From Leptospira_A sp046736045 (GTDB lineage Bacteria > Spirochaetota > Leptospiria > Leptospirales > Leptospiraceae): a DNA stretch of 64,000 bases. Location of the stretch: NCBI RefSeq assembly GCF_046736045.1, contig NZ_CP177134.1:2542001-2606000 (forward strand), given 5' to 3'. The first letter of the stretch is position 1, and every line of letters begins with the position of its first letter. Positions 7,967-16,682 of the stretch are shown here, piece after piece. Made by a program: the position numbers and the translations under genes. A model generated the notes under the pieces. That model was not told the DNA's origin, searched no databases, and saw only the letters and a list, made by a program, of their open reading frames with translations.

Positions 7967-10900
7967 CTCGGTTTTATATACGGGAATCATATTATTTCTT
8001 TTTATTTATGCATTTTTCAATTTAAAGGAAATTTCCATAGATGCGGTTCCTGATATAACAAATGTACAGGTGATTGTTACTTCAAATACCGGATCATTGG
8101 ATCCGGAGCAGGTGGAAAAGATTGTTACGTTTCCGCTTGAAACCGAATTGTTAGGACTCCCGAATTTAATTGATGTTCGTTCCGTTTCAAAATTCGGTCT
8201 TTCCAATATATCTTTGATTTTTAAAGAAGGCACTGATATCTACAGTGCCCGTGCTATGGTATCGGAAAGATTGTCCAGTGTTAAAAACAAACTTCCCAAA
8301 GGAATCTCTCCCGAAATCACCCCTAATACCACAGGCCTTGGCGAAATTTTCTTTTATTCCGTTGAAGCAAAGCCCGGTTCCAAATTGGATCAACTTGCGG
8401 ACAAGGATAGATTACTGCATCTTCGCACAATTCAGGATTATACGGTTCGCCCTCAATTAAAGGCGTTGGTTCCGGGAATTGTTGAAGTAGACTCTAACGG
8501 AGGTTATGAGAAAGAAATACATATCGATTTGATCCCCTCTAAAATGAATCTTAAAGGAATCACTATTGATCAATTGATTTCAACAATATCCACATTAGGA
8601 GAAAATTTCGGAGGAGGAATCATTGAAGAAAACGGGAAAATTGCGATCGTTCGAACTTACGGTATTAAAAAGAATTTAAGCGATATATCCGAGGTTCCCG
8701 TTAGAAGGACTTCTTATGGCGAATCCATTAAAATTTCCGATATTGCAAAGGTGAATGAACACGGACGATTTCGGTTAGGCGGTGCTTCATCTGGTGGTAA
8801 GGAGATCGTTCTCGGAACAGCACTTATGCTGAGAGGAGAAAATAGTTATAAGGTAAACGAAGAACTTAAATCGGCAGTTGCCAAACTCAATCTCCCTGAA
8901 GACGTAACGGTTAAAATACTTTTAGAACGGTCTTTTTTAATCAACTCAACCATCCATACTGTCTTAAAAAATCTAACGGAAGGAGCAATCCTTGTTGTTA
9001 TCACACTCTTCTTTATTCTTTGGAATTGGAGAGCGGCTTTAATCGTTGCATCCATCATTCCCGGGTCTATGTTGCTTGCTTCGCTCTGTATGAAGTTTTT
9101 TGGGATTTCCGCCAACCTGATGAGTTTGGGAGCAATTGACTTTGGTTTGTTGGTAGATGCATCAATCGTCATCACCGAAAGCGTTTTGACTAGGTTTGAA
9201 AAGGAAGCTTACGCAAACAAAGAAGAAAAACGAAAAATCATTTTAAAATCCTCAATAGAAGTTTTAAAGCCCGTATCTTTCGGTATTGTAGTGATCATAT
9301 TGGTGTATCTTCCTATTTTAAGTATGGACGGCATACCAGGTAAAATGTTCCGCCCGATGGCAGAAACTGTTATTTTGGCTTTAACATTCAGTTTATTTCT
9401 CGCTATATTTTTTCTTCCTCCTCTTTTGTATTTTTTTATCACACCGAATCTCAAAGCGAGTCATTCGACAAAAGAAAGTAAAATCATCGAATTGTATCGG
9501 AGTTTTTTACCTAAAATATTAGAAAAACCTAAAACACTGATTATCGGTTCCGTTGTTTTTTTTCTTCTTACCGGAGTCGTTTACTTTCGTCTTGGAACCG
9601 TATTTTTACCCAAGCTTGCCGAAGGTGACCTAATGCTGGTTATCGTAAGAGAAGGTGATGTAGGTTTGGAAGAAAGTATTCTTGAACAAAGGGATGTGGA
9701 AAGACTGCTTGTCGAACTTCCTGAAATAGAAAGTGTGTTTTCAAGAATAGGAACCAGTTCCGTTGCGAATGATCCAATGGGTCCGTTCAATGCGGATACT
9801 TTTATCATATTGAAAAAAGATTCTCTTCCCGAGTTATTGAAAACTGAAAAGTGGGAAAAATTTTTGGATAAAATTCATTCCACTGTTCAGAAAAAATATC
9901 CTAACTCGGAACTCACGCTCAGTCAACCTTTGGAAGCACGTTTCAATGAGTTATTGGAAGGTAGTAGAGCGGACATTAGTGTAAGAATTTTAGGCAAGGA
10001 TTTGAATACCTTATTTCAATTGCAGGAATTTTTAAAGAACACTTTAGCGAAAATAGAAGGAGCGGAAGAGGTTGAGCTTGATCCGATTATGGCTCTTCGA
10101 AAAGCGCAAGTAATAGACTTGATTCCCGATCTGAAAAAACTTAATTACTACGAGGTTCCTTTAACTTCCTTCAATACTACTGTTGAAGCGGCAATGAGCG
10201 GCTTCGAAGTAGGAAGTTATTATGAAGAGGAAATCAGATTTCCTATAAAGATTTGGCTTTCCGAAGAATTCCGAAATAAAGAATCGGAGATTGCGAATAT
10301 CAATATAGGGACTGATGACGGAGGAATGATCCCGATCAAACTCATGTCATCCATAGAAAGAAATGAAAAGGTAATGACTATTTCAAGGAATCGTTCCAGA
10401 CGTTTTGTTGCTGTCTCTGTCAATCTGAGAGGAAGAGACTTGGAAGGATTTTATGAAGAGGCTCAGGAGAAAGTTGCTTCTTTGAAAATTCCGGAAGGTT
10501 ATTCCGTTTTTTGGGGAGGCCAAATTGAGAATTTAGCCAGGGCTAAAGAGAAATTATCGGTGATCATTCCTTCCACTCTTTTTATGATCTTTGTCGTATT
10601 GTATATCGGGCTTCAATCCTTTCGTCAGGCATTGCTTGTTTTTTTCTGTGTCCCCTTTGCTCTAACAGGTGGTATTTGGTTGCTCTTTCTGAGAGGAATG
10701 GACTTGAGCGTATCCGCCTTTGTGGGTTTTATCGCTTTGTCCGGAATCGCAGTCTTAAACGGACTTGTTAAATTGGATACAATCCAAAGGATTCGTGACG
10801 AGAAAAAAATATCCGTTAAGGAAGCAACAATGGAAGGCGCAACCAGCAGAATCAGACCTGTGATTATGACGGCGCTTGTTGCATCGTTCGGTTTTTTGCC

Positions 10901-11039
10901 TATGGCATTCGGATCCGGACTTGGTTCCGAAGTTCAAAAACCTTTGGCTACGGTAGTCATCGGAGGGATCATTTCATCTACGATTTTAACTCTTGTCATT
11001 TTACCGGTGTTCTACTATTGGCTTGAGAAAGAACGATAA
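7932..11039 (+). CDS. czcA: CzcA-family heavy-metal RND efflux pump
   Basis: 1035 residues, full length for the HME-RND family. It opens with FNLKEISIDAVPDITNVQV, the usual CzcA/CusA N-terminus after the first helix. Transmembrane helix 4 (about residues 398-416) carries GAIDFGLLVDASIVITES, which keeps the Asp, Asp and Glu of the proton-relay signature. The second half has GFIALSGIAVLNGLV and the conserved RIRPVIMTALVASFGFLPMA. It uses the proton gradient to expel divalent or monovalent metal ions across the envelope. The metal cannot be told from sequence alone. No membrane-fusion (CzcB) gene is found next to it, which is unusual. Confidence 0.92.
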   Translation: MLTRLLNTILNNSVLYTGIILFLFIYAFFNLKEISIDAVPDITNVQVIVTSNTGSLDPEQVEKIVTFPLETELLGLPNLIDVRSVSKFGLSNISLIFKEGTDIYSARAMVSERLSSVKNKLPKGISPEITPNTTGLGEIFFYSVEAKPGSKLDQLADKDRLLHLRTIQDYTVRPQLKALVPGIVEVDSNGGYEKEIHIDLIPSKMNLKGITIDQLISTISTLGENFGGGIIEENGKIAIVRTYGIKKNLSDISEVPVRRTSYGESIKISDIAKVNEHGRFRLGGASSGGKEIVLGTALMLRGENSYKVNEELKSAVAKLNLPEDVTVKILLERSFLINSTIHTVLKNLTEGAILVVITLFFILWNWRAALIVASIIPGSMLLASLCMKFFGISANLMSLGAIDFGLLVDASIVITESVLTRFEKEAYANKEEKRKIILKSSIEVLKPVSFGIVVIILVYLPILSMDGIPGKMFRPMAETVILALTFSLFLAIFFLPPLLYFFITPNLKASHSTKESKIIELYRSFLPKILEKPKTLIIGSVVFFLLTGVVYFRLGTVFLPKLAEGDLMLVIVREGDVGLEESILEQRDVERLLVELPEIESVFSRIGTSSVANDPMGPFNADTFIILKKDSLPELLKTEKWEKFLDKIHSTVQKKYPNSELTLSQPLEARFNELLEGSRADISVRILGKDLNTLFQLQEFLKNTLAKIEGAEEVELDPIMALRKAQVIDLIPDLKKLNYYEVPLTSFNTTVEAAMSGFEVGSYYEEEIRFPIKIWLSEEFRNKESEIANINIGTDDGGMIPIKLMSSIERNEKVMTISRNRSRRFVAVSVNLRGRDLEGFYEEAQEKVASLKIPEGYSVFWGGQIENLARAKEKLSVIIPSTLFMIFVVLYIGLQSFRQALLVFFCVPFALTGGIWLLFLRGMDLSVSAFVGFIALSGIAVLNGLVKLDTIQRIRDEKKISVKEATMEGATSRIRPVIMTALVASFGFLPMAFGSGLGSEVQKPLATVVIGGIISSTILTLVILPVFYYWLEKER

Positions 11040-11252
11040 ACGTTCCGTGAAATCGGATTGTTCTTGATTCGGATAAAATCACTTATCACACGTGTTATGT
11101 TGTCATTCGAATTTAGATGAAGTTGAACCAATAAACTGCGGTTTGTGGGTGTTTGTCGGGCATTTTACTTAAATTATATACATTGTTTTAATTAATTTTG
11201 AGGATGGTTTGTTTTTATTTGACATTCTTTGAAAATTTCATCAATGGTGCTC

Positions 11253-12866
11253 ATGAAAAAAGTGATTCTATTCTTTTTTTGCCATATGTTCTTGCTTTGC
11301 AAAAGTGAGCCTCAGCCGTTCGAAAAATTTTTTCAGGAATTGAAAACAGCCAGTTTCTCCGAATACCCCCGTTCGAAAGATTGGAAAGTGAAATCGGAAC
11401 AAGAGTTTAATCTTATGAAAGATAAACTTTTGGAAATTCATTCCGACACTCATCCCCGCGCTTCCTTTCATGTAAATGATGTGATTGTAGATTGTATTCC
11501 TTTTGAAGAGCAACCGTGGCTCAGGAGTCATCCCGAAGATATTCCGGTTAAACATCCTTCCAAGGAAGTTCGGTTGCCAAAACTTACAAATGCAAACAGA
11601 GCCAAATCACACTTAGGTGAATCAGGCTCTCCGCGTTGTCCTGAAAATACGATTCCGAAACGAAGGATTACTTTAGATGATTTAACCAAACATGAATCTT
11701 TAGAAACATTTGTTAAATCCGTTCTCCCGATCAATCCTCCGATCATAGGATTCGGATTGCCCAGGGGTTATGCAACTGCTTCTCAGACTTTATTGAGTGG
11801 AGCGCAAGGAGCCATTGTGGATTTTTCGGTTTGGAGTCCGCAAACTATAAATAAAGGGGATCAATCGATTTCGCAAATGTGGTTAACTGCGGGAAATAAT
11901 GCTACTTTTCAATCTCTTGAAACCGGCTGGATGGTCAATCGAACGGTTGTACAATCAGGAAGCTCGTTTCCATTTTACTTTTGGACTCCGAATGATTATC
12001 AGTCAGGGTGCATTAACAGAGTATGCTTTGGTGTAGATCCTGCCAATCCTAGTAAAAATTTAACTGAACAGTATGTTCAAACTTCCGACTCATTTATATT
12101 TGCTGTTCCTTGGAATGCTTCCGGATACAGCCAAAAGGGTCAGCCTCCTGTTTTCATAGGATTCAGTTGGCACAAAGATGTTGACGGAACAAAGTGGTGG
12201 CACAAGTATTATTGTGCGCCAGGAAACGGTTTGGAGTGTCAGACCGGCTGGCAAGATATCGGTTATTTGCCGGTAACTGCATTTAACGGAGGTTTACTTT
12301 CCGGAAGTCCTGATACTCTAACCGTAGGAGGCGAGGTTGCTATGCAGTCTTCTACAAGCCCGGGAGGTACTGGGCAAATGGGAAGCGGAGATCCGCCTTC
12401 TTCCGCAAACTCAGCCCTGCAAACGAATATCAGCTGGTTGGATCGGCAGGGTAACGGAAACAATGTAGTATTTACGTCAGATACGGTAACTGAACCAAGT
12501 TGCTATAATATGTATGCCAATAGTGGTTCATCTTCGAGTTACGGAACCTATATTACGTTTGGTGGCAATTCATGTTGGCAACCGGTCTCCATTCAGTCAT
12601 TTACGGAAGCTTGTATCAGCGATCCGAATAATTGTTGGACGACTAGGCTCTTTCAAATTCAATTCAATTGGCAACTTAGCAATGCAATCAGTTGTACCAT
12701 TTCCGATCAGCTTGGAAATAATTCCATATGCTGGGACACACTGAGTGGAGACAGTTTAAGTCAAACAGGAAGCTGTACCTATGCTACCAGAGGAAGAATG
12801 ATACTTCCTTATCTATTGAAATGTACCGGGTGGAATAGTAGCGCTTCCGCATTGTATCCTCCTTAA
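11253..12866 (+). CDS. Neprosin-like exported protein (putative glutamic endopeptidase)
   Basis: 537 residues from the ATG at 11253; a TTG at 11229 and an ATG at 11244 are alternatives. A short hydrophobic leader (VILFFFCHMFLLC) suggests export, perhaps as a lipoprotein. Residues about 195-370 match the neprosin domain pattern: SISQMWLTAG, SLETGWMVN, a short FYFWTPNDYQSGCIN block, WWHKYYC, IGYLPVTAFNGG and VGGEVAMQS. The two glutamates used by plant neprosin for catalysis would correspond to E223 (LETGW) and E361 (GGEV); this mapping is by eye. The C-terminal part is Ser/Gly/Asn-rich with several Cys. The gene is monocistronic and convergent with plsC. Confidence 0.65.
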   Translation: MKKVILFFFCHMFLLCKSEPQPFEKFFQELKTASFSEYPRSKDWKVKSEQEFNLMKDKLLEIHSDTHPRASFHVNDVIVDCIPFEEQPWLRSHPEDIPVKHPSKEVRLPKLTNANRAKSHLGESGSPRCPENTIPKRRITLDDLTKHESLETFVKSVLPINPPIIGFGLPRGYATASQTLLSGAQGAIVDFSVWSPQTINKGDQSISQMWLTAGNNATFQSLETGWMVNRTVVQSGSSFPFYFWTPNDYQSGCINRVCFGVDPANPSKNLTEQYVQTSDSFIFAVPWNASGYSQKGQPPVFIGFSWHKDVDGTKWWHKYYCAPGNGLECQTGWQDIGYLPVTAFNGGLLSGSPDTLTVGGEVAMQSSTSPGGTGQMGSGDPPSSANSALQTNISWLDRQGNGNNVVFTSDTVTEPSCYNMYANSGSSSSYGTYITFGGNSCWQPVSIQSFTEACISDPNNCWTTRLFQIQFNWQLSNAISCTISDQLGNNSICWDTLSGDSLSQTGSCTYATRGRMILPYLLKCTGWNSSASALYPP

Positions 12867-12870
12867 TGGA

Positions 12871-13617
12871 TCAAGGATTACTTTTTGTTTTGATATTTTC
12901 TTTGATTACTTTTTCGGTTTTCTCGAAAATATCTTCGAAAGTATAGTCTGAAATTTTAAAAGGTTCGTGCACTTGAAATTCAAGTTTGTTTCCCAAACCG
13001 AGAGGAAAGTGACCGAACCTTGACATTTTCCATGAATGGTTGATCGTAATCGGCGCAAAATAAGCATCCGGCGCATATTTATACAACATCTTCAATCCGC
13101 TTTCGGAAAAGGTTTTCGGTAGGCCGGTTTTACTTCTTGTTCCTTCCGGAAAAATGACTACGGAATAATTGTTTTTATTAATAAATTCTCCGCATTTTTT
13201 TATTTCGCCAAGCGACTGTTTTGCGTCCTTTCTGTCGATCAGCGCAGAACCACCATGTCTTAGGTTGTAAGAAACACTTGGGATTCCCTTGCCTAATTCC
13301 TTTTTGCTGATAAATTTCGGATGCCAATCGCGTAAAAACCAGATTAAAGGAGGAATATCATATAAACTCTGATGATTTGCCACAAAAACCAAAGGAACAT
13401 TTTTGGGTAATTTTTCTATTCCTTTGAAGGAATATGTTGTTCCGAGCACGATGGTATTTTTTACCAGGAACATATTTAATAATGCTACGCTTTTTCGATG
13501 TGCATTATAACCGAATAGATTGAAACAAACCCACTGTATGGGATGAAAAAAGCATAACCACCATAAAAACAGTAAATAGTATACTATGGATATCGGGTAC
13601 GAAATAATCTTTTCCAT
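12871..13617 (-). CDS. plsC: 1-acyl-sn-glycerol-3-phosphate acyltransferase
   Basis: 248 residues. The acyltransferase box NHX4D is N81-H82-QSLY-D87, and the substrate-binding FPEGTR motif is at 156-161. A hydrophobic helix at residues 5-30 anchors it to the inner membrane. It transfers an acyl chain to lysophosphatidic acid to make phosphatidic acid in phospholipid synthesis. The length and motif spacing are normal for PlsC. Other lysophospholipid acyltransferases share these motifs, so the exact acceptor is inferred. Its stop codon faces the neprosin-like gene with a 4-bp gap. Confidence 0.88.
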   Translation of the reverse strand: MEKIISYPISIVYYLLFLWWLCFFHPIQWVCFNLFGYNAHRKSVALLNMFLVKNTIVLGTTYSFKGIEKLPKNVPLVFVANHQSLYDIPPLIWFLRDWHPKFISKKELGKGIPSVSYNLRHGGSALIDRKDAKQSLGEIKKCGEFINKNNYSVVIFPEGTRSKTGLPKTFSESGLKMLYKYAPDAYFAPITINHSWKMSRFGHFPLGLGNKLEFQVHEPFKISDYTFEDIFEKTEKVIKENIKTKSNP

Positions 13618-13745
13618 GACTTACTAAACTTTCTACAGAGCCGCTATTTAAAACAAATTTTTGATATACCGTTATTTTTTCCTATCCAGATCGGTTCGGG
13701 TCATTGTATTATTTTATAGATCGCTGTAGATTTCGAAGGGAACTT

Positions 13746-14453
13746 ATGAACAAAAAAACATTCGGCTTGTATACTTTAACATCTGTTATTTCGATTATGT
13801 TTGCAACCAATTGCACTAAACCAAAGAACGTAACGGAAGGAATTCTTTCATTCACTTTAGGTAACATAACAATCGAACGATCCGGAGAAAAAATTTCCGC
13901 AAAAACAGGTGATTCCATCCAAAAAGGAGATACGCTCAGATCCGGTGAAAAATCAGCTGCCATTGTTGAGTTTGGAGAAGAAGAAGCAATCATAGAAATT
14001 CAATCAAATTCAGAGTTCCGATTTTTAGACACCGGTAAAAACAAGGAATTCATATTGAATAGCGGGCGGTCTTGGCTGAAGTCTTCAAAGTTACAAAAAG
14101 ACGGAACATTGAGTCTGAAGACACCTACAACCGTTGCAGGTGTCCGAGGTACAAAATTTTTTACTTCGATAGCCGGAGATATGGTGTTGACCTGCCATTG
14201 TGAAGGTGAGGTTGATTTAAAAAACCTCAGTAACAATGCAGGGCGGGTCAATGATAAAGATTACCTGGCGATTGTTAAAAAAGATAAGATTGTCTATATC
14301 TTTCCTGAAGACCTGAAAGCGCTGAACATCCCTTATACGCATGATCATAGCGAACTAAGCTCGAGCCAATTGGGGAAACAAAATCAGCTGAGCAACGAAC
14401 AATTCGCAACCATGATGGGATTTGCGGAAAAAAAATTTGAAGAACTGAAGTAG
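13746..14453 (+). CDS. FecR-domain lipoprotein
   Basis: 235 residues from the ATG at 13746, preceded by GAAGGG; an upstream in-frame start at 13704 lacks support. The signal peptide ends in SIMFATNC (C23), a spirochaetal lipobox. Residues 30-160 form a FecR domain: GNITIERSGEKISAKTGDSI, GDTLRSGEKSAAIVEFGEE, then LSLKTPTTVAGVRGTKF, the hallmark of the family. In Leptospira such proteins (the LipL45 type) are membrane lipoproteins of unknown role rather than iron-citrate regulators. The gene ends just before the IS1595-like remnant. Confidence 0.82.
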   Translation: MNKKTFGLYTLTSVISIMFATNCTKPKNVTEGILSFTLGNITIERSGEKISAKTGDSIQKGDTLRSGEKSAAIVEFGEEEAIIEIQSNSEFRFLDTGKNKEFILNSGRSWLKSSKLQKDGTLSLKTPTTVAGVRGTKFFTSIAGDMVLTCHCEGEVDLKNLSNNAGRVNDKDYLAIVKKDKIVYIFPEDLKALNIPYTHDHSELSSSQLGKQNQLSNEQFATMMGFAEKKFEELK

Positions 14454-14479
14454 TTAAATGAAATAATGATTTGGTGTGG

Positions 14480-14533
14480 CTGGGTTACCGAGGCTCATTA
14501 CGAACACCCACATTTACTGCCTCGGCAAACCAG
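14480..14533. repeat. Imperfect inverted repeat at the left edge of the IS1595-like remnant
   Basis: CTGGGTTACCGAGGC (14480-14494) pairs with GCCTCGGCAAACCAG (14519-14533) at 13 of 15 positions around a 24-base loop. It lies 26 bases after the FecR gene, so it could stop transcription there, or it could be a mobile-element end. Confidence 0.55.
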
Positions 14534-14711
14534 CCATTATCACCATCCCCTTTCTTAAATAAATTCATCCCTTGCAATAGATTCACTAATCACTACAGCA
14601 CTTCTTACATAAATCCACTTTTAACCAATGCTACTTTGGATAGACACTATTTGACCCTCCCCCGATATTGTGGACATAGAAATAGGCAACTTTAGAACAA
14701 GGAAGGTTGCG

Positions 14712-14990
14712 ATGAAAAGTAGAAAACAATATAGTTCAGATTTCAAAAAGGAAGCTGTAAAACTTCTTTTAACAAGCGGTAAAAGCCAAATGGCGTTGAG
14801 TCGAGAATTAGGGATCACTCATGGCTTGTTAGGTAGATGGAAAAAGGAATTCGATCTGGAAACACCCGAGAACGAAGATCTGAAAACATCCGCCGACCAA
14901 AGAATCAAATTCTTGGAAAAAGAAGTATCCCAGTTAAAGGAACAGAGGGATATATTAAAAAAGGCAATGGGCATCACTTTAAATCACTAG
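14712..14990 (+). CDS. IS3-family transposase OrfA (helix-turn-helix protein)
   Basis: 92 residues from the ATG at 14712, preceded by GGAAGG. The N-terminal region (RKQYSSDFKKEAVKLLLTSG, SRELGITHGLLGRWKKEF) is the HTH that binds the element's ends, and the C-terminus is a leucine-zipper-like coiled coil (RIKFLEKEVSQLKEQRDIL). It ends just after the A6G motif where a -1 slip would join it to OrfB, giving the active OrfAB transposase. OrfA alone usually acts as a regulator of transposition. Confidence 0.9.
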   Translation: MKSRKQYSSDFKKEAVKLLLTSGKSQMALSRELGITHGLLGRWKKEFDLETPENEDLKTSADQRIKFLEKEVSQLKEQRDILKKAMGITLNH

Positions 14991-15862
14991 AAGAAAAGTT
15001 CCTCTTCATGCAAAGACTTTCGAAGGAAGGTCATAACATTGGAGTGATGTCAGAATGTTTATGTGTTTCTAGAAGCGGATACTATTCATGGCGAAAGCGT
15101 ATTCCCTCAAAAAGGACAATAGAGAATATTCGAATATTGAAAGAGATTCAAACGATCCACAAGGAATCAATGAATGTATACGGAAGTCCTTCGATTTTCA
15201 ATAAACTAAAAACACAAGGACTGATAATTGGAAAGAACCGTGTTGCACGAATCATGAAAAACAACGGAATTCGCTCCATAATCATGAAAAAGTTCAAGGC
15301 GCCGAAGACAACGGATTCCAAACATAATCTTGGTTATAGTCCGAATCTATTAAATCAGCAATTCCATGTGAAAAAACCGAATGAAGTTTGGGTATCTGAT
15401 CTTACTTACATACCTTATGCGAACGGCTTCCTTTATCTTTGCCAGATCAAGGATCTTTGTACTAAAAAAGTAGTTGGTTGGTCAATCGATACTCATATGA
15501 AAACAGAAATGGTATTAACAGCTTTGAGAAATGCAGTAATTACACAAAAACCAAAAGAAGGATTGATTTTTCATTCAGACAGAGGAAGCCAATATGCCAG
15601 CACAGACTTCAGAGAAGCACTTACATTTCATAAAATGAATCAAAGTATGAGTAGAAAAGGAAATTGTTATGATAATGCTCCAGCAGAAAGTTTCTTTTCT
15701 ACTTTAAAAAGAGAATTTACAAATCACCGAAGATTCAAAAATCTTGAGGAAGCCAGATCGGATATTTTCTATTATATTGAAATCTTTTATAATAGGAAGA
15801 GGTTACATTCGGCTATCGATTACAAAACTCCTGTTATGTTCGAACTGGAGTTTGCTGCCTAA
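14957..15862 (+). CDS. IS3-family transposase OrfB (DDE integrase domain)
   Basis: The frame is given from the slip site; a free-standing start could be the ATG at 15008. The N-terminal HTH_21-like region contains CVSRSGYYSWRKR and NVYGSPSIFNKL. The rve core follows with all three acidic residues in place: Asp in VWVSDLTYIPY, Asp in IFHSDRGSQYAS, and Glu in YDNAPAESFFSTLK. The DDE domain cuts and joins DNA ends during transposition. It is probably made as a fusion with OrfA by -1 frameshifting. No stop codons or deletions are present. Confidence 0.9.
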   Translation, partial: KKGNGHHFKSLEEKFLFMQRLSKEGHNIGVMSECLCVSRSGYYSWRKRIPSKRTIENIRILKEIQTIHKESMNVYGSPSIFNKLKTQGLIIGKNRVARIMKNNGIRSIIMKKFKAPKTTDSKHNLGYSPNLLNQQFHVKKPNEVWVSDLTYIPYANGFLYLCQIKDLCTKKVVGWSIDTHMKTEMVLTALRNAVITQKPKEGLIFHSDRGSQYASTDFREALTFHKMNQSMSRKGNCYDNAPAESFFSTLKREFTNHRRFKNLEEARSDIFYYIEIFYNRKRLHSAIDYKTPVMFELEFAA

Positions 15863-16682
15863 GCCACTGTCCACAATATCGGGGGATGGTCAATTCTTCA
15901 ATATCCAAAGGTAATCACTTCTACTGAGATCAGTAGGAAATTAAATTTACCGTATAAAACTGCTTATTACCTAAAGAAGCGAATTCAAATCATTTGTTCT
16001 CTATTGAATGATTCCCTGAGAGAGAAACTCTATAATGAATTAGAAACCTTCTCTGAAAAGAATCCTTTGAGATTACCTAAAGAAGGGGACTTAAGACCTT
16101 TATTACAAGGGGTTCCAGTTGCTACATGTGATTCAGTAGTGTTGTATTCATCATCACTTAGAGCCAATAAACATAGATCCAGAAGGTTCAAGACAGGATC
16201 ATCCAGTATTTACCTTTCTAACAATCTAGGAGGGGAACAGAAGGGAGTATTGGTACATACAGTCGGAGTGAACCATGGAATGACATTCTATAAAAGTATT
16301 CCCTTAAACAATCAATCTTACTTACTGAAAGATCTAAATTCTAAAATTCCTTCTCATATCCCTCTATTTACTGATGAGGGTTATTCTTTTATCTGGGATA
16401 GACCAAATCATCGAATGGTGAATCATTCCAAGAAAAGTGGTGATCATAGATACAATTTGAGTCGGGAGAGATGGATTACAAAGGAAGGGGTTACTTCCAA
16501 TGGAGCAGAGGCAAGGAACAACACTCTAAAGCAAGCATTCCGAAGTTACCATTATATTTCCCCGAAGTGGTCACAATTGTATCTGGATGAAATTAGTTTC
16601 CTTGGAAACTTACGTTACAGTGAAGGCTTGAAGGAGCTTCTATTTGAAGGCAGAGGTGTGGGGGTTGGTGATAATGGCTTGG

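Larger units (their letters stand above)
14652..15892 (+). mobile_element. Intact IS3-family insertion sequence
   Basis: 1241 bp bounded by 25-bp inverted repeats (14652-14676 and 15868-15892) that differ at one position and share CCCCCGATATTGTGGACA. Both ends are flanked by ATT (14649-14651 and 15893-15895), a 3-bp target duplication as expected for IS3 elements. Inside are orfA and orfB in overlapping frames with an A6G slip site at 14957-14963. Both frames are open and all catalytic residues are present, so the copy looks able to transpose. Confidence 0.93.

Noticed and set aside
14471..14695. Open frame of 74 codons across the left IS3 boundary
   Set aside because: The frame does not match the joined IS1595 frame and crosses the IS end; it is a chance frame.
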